A stretch of DNA of 32,812 nucleotides from assembly GCA_009694185.1 (NCBI GenBank), contig SHVR01000031.1, forward strand, positions 1 to 32,812, in the 5' to 3' direction. Shown here in pieces: positions 1 through 6,762 of the stretch; the first letter of the stretch is position 1, and each line of letters begins with the position of its first letter. The DNA comes from Alphaproteobacteria bacterium. Lineage in GTDB: Bacteria > Pseudomonadota > Alphaproteobacteria > SHVR01. The position numbers were made by a program, and so were the translations under genes. The notes below the pieces were generated by a model. That model saw only the letters and a program-made list of their open reading frames with translations. It made no database searches and was not told where the DNA came from.

Positions 1-208
1 GGCCGCGTGCCCCACCCCAACCCCAGCCCATCAACCCCAAGCGCCGACCACCGACCTTCACCATCAAACGATGCAAATGGCGTCGCGGTCATGCTCGTCA
101 GACGGAACCCAAGCCGGCGCCAGCCTCAGCACCGTGAATAGATCGGGTTGACTCCCCGGGCCTTGCCTGCAAGCGTGGGCCTACAATACATCGTGGGGGA
201 ACGAGGCG
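1..208. other. Leading intergenic region with C-rich tract
   Basis: No convincing gene is seen in these 208 bases. Positions 10-38 hold five runs of three or four C separated by 1-5 bases, so the minus strand has the pattern expected of a G-quadruplex. A TTGACT (148-153) and a TACAAT (182-187) occur before the first gene, but they are 28 bases apart and cannot be a standard sigma-70 pair. The first gene has a GAGG-type ribosome binding site just before its ATG. Confidence 0.5.
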
Positions 209-1000
209 ATGGCGTTGCCGTTAGAATGGCAAGAAACGCTGGTAACCGCGGGCGGCGTGAAAGTGTGCCTGCGGCAGGCCGGCAAGGGACGGCCGTTGCT
301 GATCCTGCATCACGACACGGGCAGCCCGGCGCGGCTGCCCTTCTATGACAGCCTGGCGGCGCATTTCGATGTGCTCTTGCCGCATCACCCGGGCTATGGG
401 GCAGACTATGAGCGGCCCACCTGGATGCGCAACGTACGCGACCTTGCCGTGCTCTATCGCGGCATCCTGGCCGGCCGCGGCGTGCAGCGGCCGATTCTGG
501 TCGGCCTCGGCTTCGGCGGGTGGATCGCGGCCGAGATGGCGACCATGGCGCCCGATGACCTGGACCGCCTGGTGCTGGTCGGCGCCATGGGCATCCATCC
601 CGCCGAGGGCTACATCCTCGATCAGGCGATCGTCAGCCATATCGACTATGCGCGGGCCGCTTTTCACGACCAGGCGGCTTTCGATGCCGTCTATGGCGCG
701 GAGCCCAGCACCGATCAATTGGTCGACTGGGACTTCTGCCGGGAGATGAACTTCCGCATCGCCTGGAAGCCCTATATGTACAGCCAGACGCTCCCCCATC
801 TCCTCGGCGCCGTGAAGGCACCGGCACTGCTGGTCTGGGGCGACGACGACAAGGTGGTGCCGCTCGCCGCCGCCGAGCGCTACAAGGCGGCGCTCCCCAA
901 TGCCCGGCTCGAGCTCGTCAAAGCCTGCGGCCACGCCATCGACATGGAAAAGCCGGCCGAACTCGTCCGGCTGATTACCACATTCGCCGACGCTCGCTGA
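209..1000 (+). CDS. Alpha/beta hydrolase-fold protein lacking the serine nucleophile
   Basis: A 263-residue single-domain alpha/beta-hydrolase-fold protein, likely cytoplasmic (no signal peptide). The fold is recognised by the HHDTGSP oxyanion-loop region near residue 35, the nucleophile-elbow strand VGLGFGGW near residues 98-105, the acid loop WGDDDKVVP and the C-terminal histidine in CGHAIDMEKP. In active family members the elbow reads G-x-S-x-G; here the central residue (101) is glycine, so a classical Ser-His-Asp hydrolase mechanism is not possible although Asp and His are kept. It is followed after 25 bases by an LLM flavin enzyme with its own GAGG ribosome binding site, so the two are probably one operon. 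It may act on the product of that oxygenase, by non-serine chemistry or as a binding protein. Fold assignment is firm; the reaction is unknown. Confidence 0.9.
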   Translation: MALPLEWQETLVTAGGVKVCLRQAGKGRPLLILHHDTGSPARLPFYDSLAAHFDVLLPHHPGYGADYERPTWMRNVRDLAVLYRGILAGRGVQRPILVGLGFGGWIAAEMATMAPDDLDRLVLVGAMGIHPAEGYILDQAIVSHIDYARAAFHDQAAFDAVYGAEPSTDQLVDWDFCREMNFRIAWKPYMYSQTLPHLLGAVKAPALLVWGDDDKVVPLAAAERYKAALPNARLELVKACGHAIDMEKPAELVRLITTFADAR

Positions 1001-1025
1001 TCGGCCCGCACAAGAGGGACATGCC

Positions 1026-2270
1026 ATGCATCTCATGTACTTCACCGAACAGCCCATGGGCACCTATCCGGCCGACGAAGGGCTGAAATTCGGCGCCACC
1101 GCGCTGATGTTCTCGAACAAGCATTTCGATCCGGTCTCGGGCAGCCGGCTCTATAACGAATATATCGAGCAATATATCCACGCCGAGGAGATGGGCTTCG
1201 ACGGCATCATGCTGAACGAGCATCACAACGCGCCGTTCTGCATGCAGGCGAAGGCGAACATCTTCGCTGGCATCCTCGCCGCCATCACCAAGCGCGTCAA
1301 AATCGTCATGCTGGGCAATCCCCTGCCGCTCGCCGAGGACCCGGTGCGCCTGGCCGAAGAGTTGGCGATGGTCGACATGATCTCCAAGGGCCGGCTGGTG
1401 TCGGGATTCGTGCGCGGTGGCGGCCAGGAGCAGCTCGCGGCCGGCGTGAGCCCGGCCTACAACCGGGAGCGCTTCGAGGAAGCCCACGACTTGATCGTCA
1501 AGACCTGGACGCAGCAGGGTCCCTTCCGCTGGGAGGGAACGCATTACCAGCAGCGCGTCGTCAACCCCTGGGCGCTGCCTCTGCAGAAGCCCTATCCGCG
1601 CGTCTGGATTCCGGGCGTCGTTAGCCGCGAGACCATCATCTGGGCGGCCAAGCATCGTTATCCCTATATCGCCCTCAACACCCCGGTCGACCAGACCCTG
1701 CGTGTCTGGAAGCTCTATGACGACACCGCGGCCGAGGCGGGCTTCACCAGCGGCCCCGAATATCACGGCCTCCTGAAGCAGGTGCATGTGGCGGAGACCG
1801 AGGAGAAGGCCCTCCAGAACGCCCGCCAGTTCATGTGGATGCAGGGTGAGTTCACCGGCCTCGCCCATCCGGTCTGGAGCACGCCCTCGGGCTATACCTC
1901 GCCCGAGAACCGCCGCGCATGGGTCGAGTTCTCGGTCGGGCGTGGCAAGGAGCCGCGCCCCCGGCCCACCTTCGAACAGCAGATCGCCAATTCCATGATC
2001 ATCGCCGGCACGCCCAAGACGGTGATCGCCAGGCTCAAGCAGATCATGCAAGAAGTCCGGCCCGGCATCATCGGGCTCTGGGGTAATGACGGCAGCGTCA
2101 GCCACCACGACTCCATGACCTGTATTCGCCTCTTCGGCCAGGAAGTGCTGCCGGCGGTGCGCGACTATGCCAAGGAGCTCGACCTCAAGGGCCCGTTCGA
2201 GGCCGAAACCCCTGTCAGCCTCGACTTTTCGACGGACTTGGCGCCCGGGCGGCACGCGGCGGCCGACTGA
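1026..2270 (+). CDS. LLM-class flavin-dependent monooxygenase
   Basis: A 414-residue member of the bacterial luciferase-like (LLM) TIM-barrel flavin monooxygenases, which use reduced FMN and oxygen to oxidise small organic substrates. Seen in the sequence: an N-terminal strand MHLMYFTEQP, AEEMGFDGIMLNEHH near residues 56-70, the conserved VRLAEELAMVDMISKGRLVSG stretch near residues 110-130 and a C-terminal IAGTPKTVIARL segment that is typical of the family. The start is the ATG behind an AGAGGGA ribosome binding site. It lies 25 bases after the nucleophile-less hydrolase gene and is likely co-expressed. LLM enzymes need a flavin reductase, and none is seen nearby. Substrate unknown; the HyuAB and creatininase neighbours suggest a nitrogen-containing compound (inference). 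Confidence 0.92.
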   Translation: MHLMYFTEQPMGTYPADEGLKFGATALMFSNKHFDPVSGSRLYNEYIEQYIHAEEMGFDGIMLNEHHNAPFCMQAKANIFAGILAAITKRVKIVMLGNPLPLAEDPVRLAEELAMVDMISKGRLVSGFVRGGGQEQLAAGVSPAYNRERFEEAHDLIVKTWTQQGPFRWEGTHYQQRVVNPWALPLQKPYPRVWIPGVVSRETIIWAAKHRYPYIALNTPVDQTLRVWKLYDDTAAEAGFTSGPEYHGLLKQVHVAETEEKALQNARQFMWMQGEFTGLAHPVWSTPSGYTSPENRRAWVEFSVGRGKEPRPRPTFEQQIANSMIIAGTPKTVIARLKQIMQEVRPGIIGLWGNDGSVSHHDSMTCIRLFGQEVLPAVRDYAKELDLKGPFEAETPVSLDFSTDLAPGRHAAAD

Positions 2271-2309
2271 GGGGACCGCGCCGCGCGATGGCGGCACGGC
2301 CCGACCCGT

Positions 2310-2408
2310 AATCTGGTGCCGGTCACCATCGGCAACGTGATCGGCGGGGGCGCGCTGGTCGCCCTGGTCTATTGGTTCATCTATCTCCGTCGGCCGCCAA
2401 AGGACTGA
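2310..2408 (+). pseudogene. C-terminal remnant of a formate/nitrite transporter (FNT family)
   Basis: Reading from 2310, the plus strand encodes NLVPVTIGNVIGGG followed by ALVALVYWFIYLRR and a stop. This closely matches the last transmembrane segment of FocA/NirC-type formate-nitrite channels (NLxPVTIGNIIGG...YWxIYLR). Only about 33 of the roughly 270 residues of an FNT protein remain; upstream sequence is the unrelated LLM gene and a 39-base junction with no FNT similarity that I can see. There is no start codon or ribosome binding site, so it is a dead fragment. Its last 32 bases overlap the 3' end of the leftward MmgE gene. It suggests that an older formate channel gene was deleted when the catabolic cluster arrived (inference). 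Confidence 0.7.
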
Positions 2409-3759
2409 CCAGCGCCGCCAATCGGTCGATGCCGGTGAGGGTTTCGAGACCGTCCACCAGCTCGATGATCCGCTCAACGCGATCGGCCGAGAGCGGCCGG
2501 GCGCCCGAGGCGCAGCATTGGCGAAACTTGGCGAGTTGCGCCGCGCGGCCGAGCGGGTTCGCCGGGCTACCCAGGACATCCGCCACGTCGGTCGCGAGCC
2601 GGCGGCCGTCGGCGAGGTCGATCTCCACCCGCTGGGGTCCGAGCGCGTTGGCGTCCTTGTTGTCGTCGATCTCGACGCCGATGCGCGCGGCCAGGTTATG
2701 CAGCGTCGGATCACCGAGGCGATGGGGGAGGAAATCGGCCAGCTCCACGGTGCCGCGTTCGAGTGCCACGGCCGCCACATAGGCCATGCAGAGCCGCGCA
2801 TAATGGGCCGGCGGATCGCTCATGTCGGGCCGCGCCACCAGGCGGTGGATCAAGGGTGGCGCGATCAACCGGACCGCCGTGACCGTGTCTTGGTCGATGG
2901 CGTGTTCCGCCTTGAGGCGGAGGATGCCGGTCACCCCGCCATGGGTCGCCCGGCCGCACGGAAACGGCTTATGGCTCAGTTCCGACACGCGCCAGACCCG
3001 TCCGAGTTCGGCCAAGGGCGGCGCCAGGTCGCCGCCCGCTTCGATCAAGGTGTAGTAGCCGAACGGCCCTTCCAGCACGTCATGGGGGCCGCCCATGCCG
3101 GCCGCCGCCAAGTCACAGGCCACGATGGCATTGCGGGCGTTGAAGCCGATCTGCATGGCGAGCACCGGAGCCCCCTCGAGATGCGCCTGCATGGTGCCGC
3201 CGGTCTGGCTGTAATAGATGCCGAAGGCGTCCATCAGCCGCGCATGGTCGAGGCCCCTCAACCGGGCGGCGGCGGCGGTCGCCCCAAAGCCGCCGGCGGT
3301 CCCCGGCCGGAAGAAGCGGAGGCCGCCCCGGCTCGCGATCCCCAACGTCGCAGCGATGTCGACCGCGACGGTTACGGCGACCAGCAGTTCCGCCCCCGTG
3401 ACGCCGCCCCGCCGTTCGGCCGACGCCCATGCGACGGCGAGAATGGTCGCCATGGGATGCACCACGGCCCGCTCATGCACGCAGTCGAATTCCTGACCAT
3501 GCATCTGGAAGCCATTGACGAGGGCGGCGCTCGCGGCCGGCAACCGGGCGCCGCTGCCCCAGACCGTGGCGTCCCGCCCCGCGCCCCAACCTTTAGCGGT
3601 CTGCAACACGGCGTCGGCGAAGACCGAGCCCGAGCCCGCGACGCCGGCGCCGATCGAGTCCAGGATGAAGGTCTTCGCGGCCGTCGCCGCCGCCGCCGGC
3701 AGATCGGCGAGCCGCGCCTCAAGCGCGTGGCGGGCGAGCCGCTCGACCGCCGCCGTCAT
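2377..3759 (-). CDS. MmgE/PrpD family protein
   Basis: A 460-residue protein of the MmgE/PrpD family, the normal family length. Characterised members are 2-methylcitrate dehydratase, cis-aconitate decarboxylase and an iminodisuccinate epimerase-like group; others are uncharacterised. Recognisable segments are FILDSIGAGVAGSGS near residues 30-44, NGFQMHGQEFDCVHERAVVHP near residues 81-101 (the conserved D-x-x-H active-site region), and SHKPFPCGRATHGG near residue 265. The start ATG overlaps the stop of the upstream alanine-racemase-like gene by ATGA, so the pair is translationally coupled. No methylcitrate-cycle gene is near, so a propionate role is unlikely; isomerisation, dehydration or epimerisation of a small acid in the local pathway is more plausible (inference). 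Confidence 0.9.
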   Translation of the reverse strand: MTAAVERLARHALEARLADLPAAAATAAKTFILDSIGAGVAGSGSVFADAVLQTAKGWGAGRDATVWGSGARLPAASAALVNGFQMHGQEFDCVHERAVVHPMATILAVAWASAERRGGVTGAELLVAVTVAVDIAATLGIASRGGLRFFRPGTAGGFGATAAAARLRGLDHARLMDAFGIYYSQTGGTMQAHLEGAPVLAMQIGFNARNAIVACDLAAAGMGGPHDVLEGPFGYYTLIEAGGDLAPPLAELGRVWRVSELSHKPFPCGRATHGGVTGILRLKAEHAIDQDTVTAVRLIAPPLIHRLVARPDMSDPPAHYARLCMAYVAAVALERGTVELADFLPHRLGDPTLHNLAARIGVEIDDNKDANALGPQRVEIDLADGRRLATDVADVLGSPANPLGRAAQLAKFRQCCASGARPLSADRVERIIELVDGLETLTGIDRLAALVSPLAADGDR

Positions 3760-4859
3760 GAGGCAGCGACCATTTGCGACGCCGCGCCGCCCTCCAGGTA
3801 ACGACGCCTTATCGAAGAGCGCACCGCCATGGCGAGATCGCTCGGGTGCCCCCGGCCCTGATGGAGGACAGCCTCTTCTGGCGTGATCCGCGCACCCGCC
3901 TGCTCGCCGATGAAGACCACCTCGTCGCCCACGGCCACGCCCGGAACCGCGCGGACATCCAACTTGGCATATTCGAGATTGATGCGGTCCATGAGCGGCA
4001 CGCGCTCACCCCGCACCAGGGCCACGCCGGCATGCACCCGGTCGAGGCCGTCGCTGGTGCCGAGCGGCACCACGCCATAGCCGAGATCGGGCCGGAGATG
4101 AATGAGCCGGCTGGCAAGCGCCCGGAAGGGCGAGCGGCCATCCACCGTGTCGAACAATTGCGCTCCCGGATCGACGGCGTTGAGCGCCATGGCGGGTGCG
4201 AGGCGCAACGCCTTGGAGCTGGCGAAAAGCTTCACCGGTATGTCGACGCCGGCCGCCCGGCAAGCGTCGAGTACGGCGACGAACCGCCCATATTGTTCGC
4301 CAAGCGCCGCCTCGCCACCCTCGCCCGGCACCGCCGGATGGGTGTTGACGATGTGGAGCCTGAGGCCCGGCGTGGCGGCTACCCGGGCGATGAAATCGGC
4401 GGCAACCGCAGCCGGCACACCCAGGCGATCCTGGCCCGCGTCGACCTTGACCGCAACGAGGAGCGGCCGGCTGGCATGGCGGGCGAGACACTCCCGTTGG
4501 CTGTCATTCATGACGGTCGGGATCAAGTCGTGGCGCTCGATGGCACCGACGGCCGCTGCGTCCAAGAGGCCGCCGGCATAGACCAGGATCGGCGCCCGAA
4601 CTCCCGCCCGGCGGAGCGCCAGCGCGGCCGCCGGCTCGACGACGGCGACCGCGTCGGCCCCCGCCGCCAAGGCCGTTCTGGCCGCCGGCACCAGGCCAAA
4701 TCCGTAGGCATTCGCCTTGAGCGTCGCATAGAGCGCGACACCGGGCCCGACCAGCGCCCTGACCCGCCCCGTGGCGCGGGCGACCGTGTCGAGATCGATA
4801 TCGAAGCGGCCCGGCCGCCCCTCGTCCCAGCTATTCCATTCGGCTGTGCCCGTGTTCAT
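3756..4859 (-). CDS. Alanine racemase-family PLP enzyme (divergent)
   Basis: A 367-residue fold-type III PLP enzyme of the alanine racemase family, which normally interconverts L- and D-alanine. Seen: the PLP-lysine motif LKANAYGFG with Lys48, the DAGQDRLG motif matching the arginine region that contacts the PLP ring hydroxyl, a LGYG motif at the place of the second catalytic base tyrosine, and a C-terminal SIRRRY matching the phosphate-contacting tyrosine. It departs from standard Alr in VPLGTSDGLDR (usually PVGYADGYPR) and in the LEYAKLDV segment (usually SMDx), which shape the substrate pocket. It lies first in a leftward operon with MmgE/PrpD and diverges from hyuBA, so it is more likely a catabolic amino-acid or related racemase than the cell-wall enzyme (inference). 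Confidence 0.85.
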   Translation of the reverse strand: MNTGTAEWNSWDEGRPGRFDIDLDTVARATGRVRALVGPGVALYATLKANAYGFGLVPAARTALAAGADAVAVVEPAAALALRRAGVRAPILVYAGGLLDAAAVGAIERHDLIPTVMNDSQRECLARHASRPLLVAVKVDAGQDRLGVPAAVAADFIARVAATPGLRLHIVNTHPAVPGEGGEAALGEQYGRFVAVLDACRAAGVDIPVKLFASSKALRLAPAMALNAVDPGAQLFDTVDGRSPFRALASRLIHLRPDLGYGVVPLGTSDGLDRVHAGVALVRGERVPLMDRINLEYAKLDVRAVPGVAVGDEVVFIGEQAGARITPEEAVLHQGRGHPSDLAMAVRSSIRRRYLEGGAASQMVAAS

Positions 4860-4944
4860 GGCCTACTCCCGACTTGCGGACCCCCTATTTCCGTTGTCTT
4901 GTACCACTCTTAGGATAGCTTGAGATCGACCCTGGAGGCAGTAC
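4860..4944. promoter_or_regulatory. Divergent intergenic region between alr-like and hyuB
   Basis: These 85 bases separate two divergent operons and must contain both promoters unless they are read from further away. The sequence is less GC-rich than its surroundings around 4885-4920. I see no sigma-70 pair with good spacing. A CTGGAGG ribosome binding site precedes hyuB. No regulator gene is adjacent. Confidence 0.45.
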
Positions 4945-6747
4945 ATGCAAGAGCGGAACCCGGCCATCGACCCGATCGAGTTCGAGCTGTTCAAGAACGC
5001 GATTTTCTCGGTCGCCGACGAGATGGCGCTGACCATCCACCGCACCACCTATTCGGGCGTGCTGCGCGACAATATGGATTATTCAACGGCCTTCTGCGAC
5101 GCCCAGGGCAAGCTCGTCGCCCAGGGCCTGACGCTGCCGGGCCATCTCGGTTCCATGCCGACCGCCTTGGCGGCGGTGATGAAGAAATTTGCCGACAACA
5201 TGCATGAAGGCGACATCTTCGCCCTTAACGACCCTTTCGAGGGGGGCATGCACCTCCCCGATATCTTCGTCTTCAAGCCGATCTTCTTCGCCGGCCGCCG
5301 GCTCGCCATCGCGTCCACCATCTGCCACCACACCGATGTGGGCGGGCGGGTGCCCGGCTCCAACGCCTCCGACAGCACCGAGATCTATCAGGAGGGGCTG
5401 CGAATCGCCCCCATGAAGATTTACGAGCGCGGCGTTGCCAACGAGACCTTCTTCACCTTCCTCGAGCGCAATGTGCGGGTGCCGGTCAAGGTGTTCGGCG
5501 ATCTGCGCGCCCAGCTTGCCGCCTGCCATATCGCCGAGCAGGCGTTCCTCGACCTCACCCGGCATCTCGGCGCCGAGCGGATCGTGGCGCTAATGGCCGA
5601 ATTGATCGAATATTCCGAGCGCATGACGCGCGCCGCCATCGGCACGCTGCCCGATGGCGTCTTCGATTTCGAGGACTTCATCGACGACGACGGCATCGAT
5701 GTGGGGAAGCCGATCCGCCTCTATGTGAAAATCACCAAGCAAGGCGAGAAGATCACCGCCGACTGGACCGGCACCTCGCCCCAGGTCAAGGGCGCCATCA
5801 ACAACACCTGGTCCTACACGCGCTCCGCCTCGCTCTGCGCCATCCGCTCGATCCTCGGCGTCGACATCCCGAACAATGAAGGCGTGTTCCGCTGCGTCGA
5901 GGTGATTGCACCACCCGGCACCATTGCCAATGGCGTGCTGCCCGCCGCTTGCGCCGCGCGCGGCCTGACCGGTTTCCGCATGGTGGACACGATGTTCGGG
6001 GCACTTGCCAAGATGGTGCCGGATCGGGTCATGGCCTCCTCCGACGGCGGCAATTCGGGTGTGTCCATCGGCGGCTATGACAAGAACCGCAAGCCCTTCA
6101 TCTTCGTCGACTTCACCTGTTCCGCCTGGGGCGGTCGGCCATGGGCCGACGGCCTCGACGGCAATTCCAACATCTTCGCCAACATGGCGGGCCAATCCTG
6201 CGAGGTGATAGAGGCGGAAAACCCAGTCGAAATCCCGTGCTACGAATTCATCCCCGACACCATGGGTCCCGGCAAATATCGCGGCGGCGCCCCGTTCCGG
6301 CGCGACTATCGCCTGTTGGAAGAAGAAGCCGTCCTGCAAGTGCGTTCCGACCGGCGAACCTTCCGGCCCTACGGCCTCTTTGGCGGCCAGCCGGGCAAGC
6401 CCTCCATGAATTATCTCGATCCCGACGGCGCCAATACGGTGCTGGTGAGCAAGTTCTGCATGAACCTCAAGCGGGGCGATGTGTTCCGCCATGAGGTCGC
6501 GGGCGCGGGCGGCTATGGCGACCCGCTGGAGCGGGCACCCGAGGCCGTCGTCAAGGATGCGCGCAACGAGATGGTGAGCCTGGAGGCGGCACGGAACGAC
6601 TATGGGGTGATCGTCGACCCCAGGACCTGGACCCATGATGCCGCCGCCACGGCGCGGCGCCGAGCGGAACTCAAGGCGCTGCGCCGGGGCCTGACGGCAC
6701 CCCCGGTCTTGCGCCAGCCCTGGCCCGACGCGATCGCCGCCGAGTAA
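4945..6747 (+). CDS. hyuB: Hydantoinase B/oxoprolinase-family subunit
   Basis: A 600-residue hydantoinase B/oxoprolinase-type subunit. With HyuA it forms an ATP-dependent enzyme that opens lactam or hydantoin-type rings, as in 5-oxoprolinase and N-methylhydantoinase; related acetone-type carboxylases use the same fold. Family hallmarks: FELFKNAIFSVADEMALT near residues 13-30, an NDPFEGGMHLPDIFVFKP segment near residues 94-111, ICHHTDVGGRVPGS near residues 132-145, and the C-terminal RGDVFRHEVAGAGGYGDPLER typical of the family. The start follows CTGGAGG at a good distance. hyuA begins 16 bases after its stop. The exact substrate cannot be assigned from sequence; hydantoins, oxoproline or another lactam are options. 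Confidence 0.93.
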   Translation: MQERNPAIDPIEFELFKNAIFSVADEMALTIHRTTYSGVLRDNMDYSTAFCDAQGKLVAQGLTLPGHLGSMPTALAAVMKKFADNMHEGDIFALNDPFEGGMHLPDIFVFKPIFFAGRRLAIASTICHHTDVGGRVPGSNASDSTEIYQEGLRIAPMKIYERGVANETFFTFLERNVRVPVKVFGDLRAQLAACHIAEQAFLDLTRHLGAERIVALMAELIEYSERMTRAAIGTLPDGVFDFEDFIDDDGIDVGKPIRLYVKITKQGEKITADWTGTSPQVKGAINNTWSYTRSASLCAIRSILGVDIPNNEGVFRCVEVIAPPGTIANGVLPAACAARGLTGFRMVDTMFGALAKMVPDRVMASSDGGNSGVSIGGYDKNRKPFIFVDFTCSAWGGRPWADGLDGNSNIFANMAGQSCEVIEAENPVEIPCYEFIPDTMGPGKYRGGAPFRRDYRLLEEEAVLQVRSDRRTFRPYGLFGGQPGKPSMNYLDPDGANTVLVSKFCMNLKRGDVFRHEVAGAGGYGDPLERAPEAVVKDARNEMVSLEAARNDYGVIVDPRTWTHDAAATARRRAELKALRRGLTAPPVLRQPWPDAIAAE

Positions 6748-6762
6748 CGGGGAACCAGCCAT

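Noticed and set aside
1..92. A minus-strand frame from an ATG at 92 open to the window edge
   Set aside because: Its third codon positions are not GC-rich, it is full of glycine and tryptophan codons from the G-rich tract, and no ribosome site precedes it. It could only be confirmed with the left flank.
148..187. A promoter TTGACT/TACAAT before the first gene
   Set aside because: The two hexamers are 28 bases apart, far from the 16-18 needed.
975..2801. A long minus-strand open frame opposite the LLM gene, about 600 codons
   Set aside because: The LLM gene in the plus strand is a full, motif-bearing protein; the antisense frame spans several genes and has no start with a ribosome site or domain.
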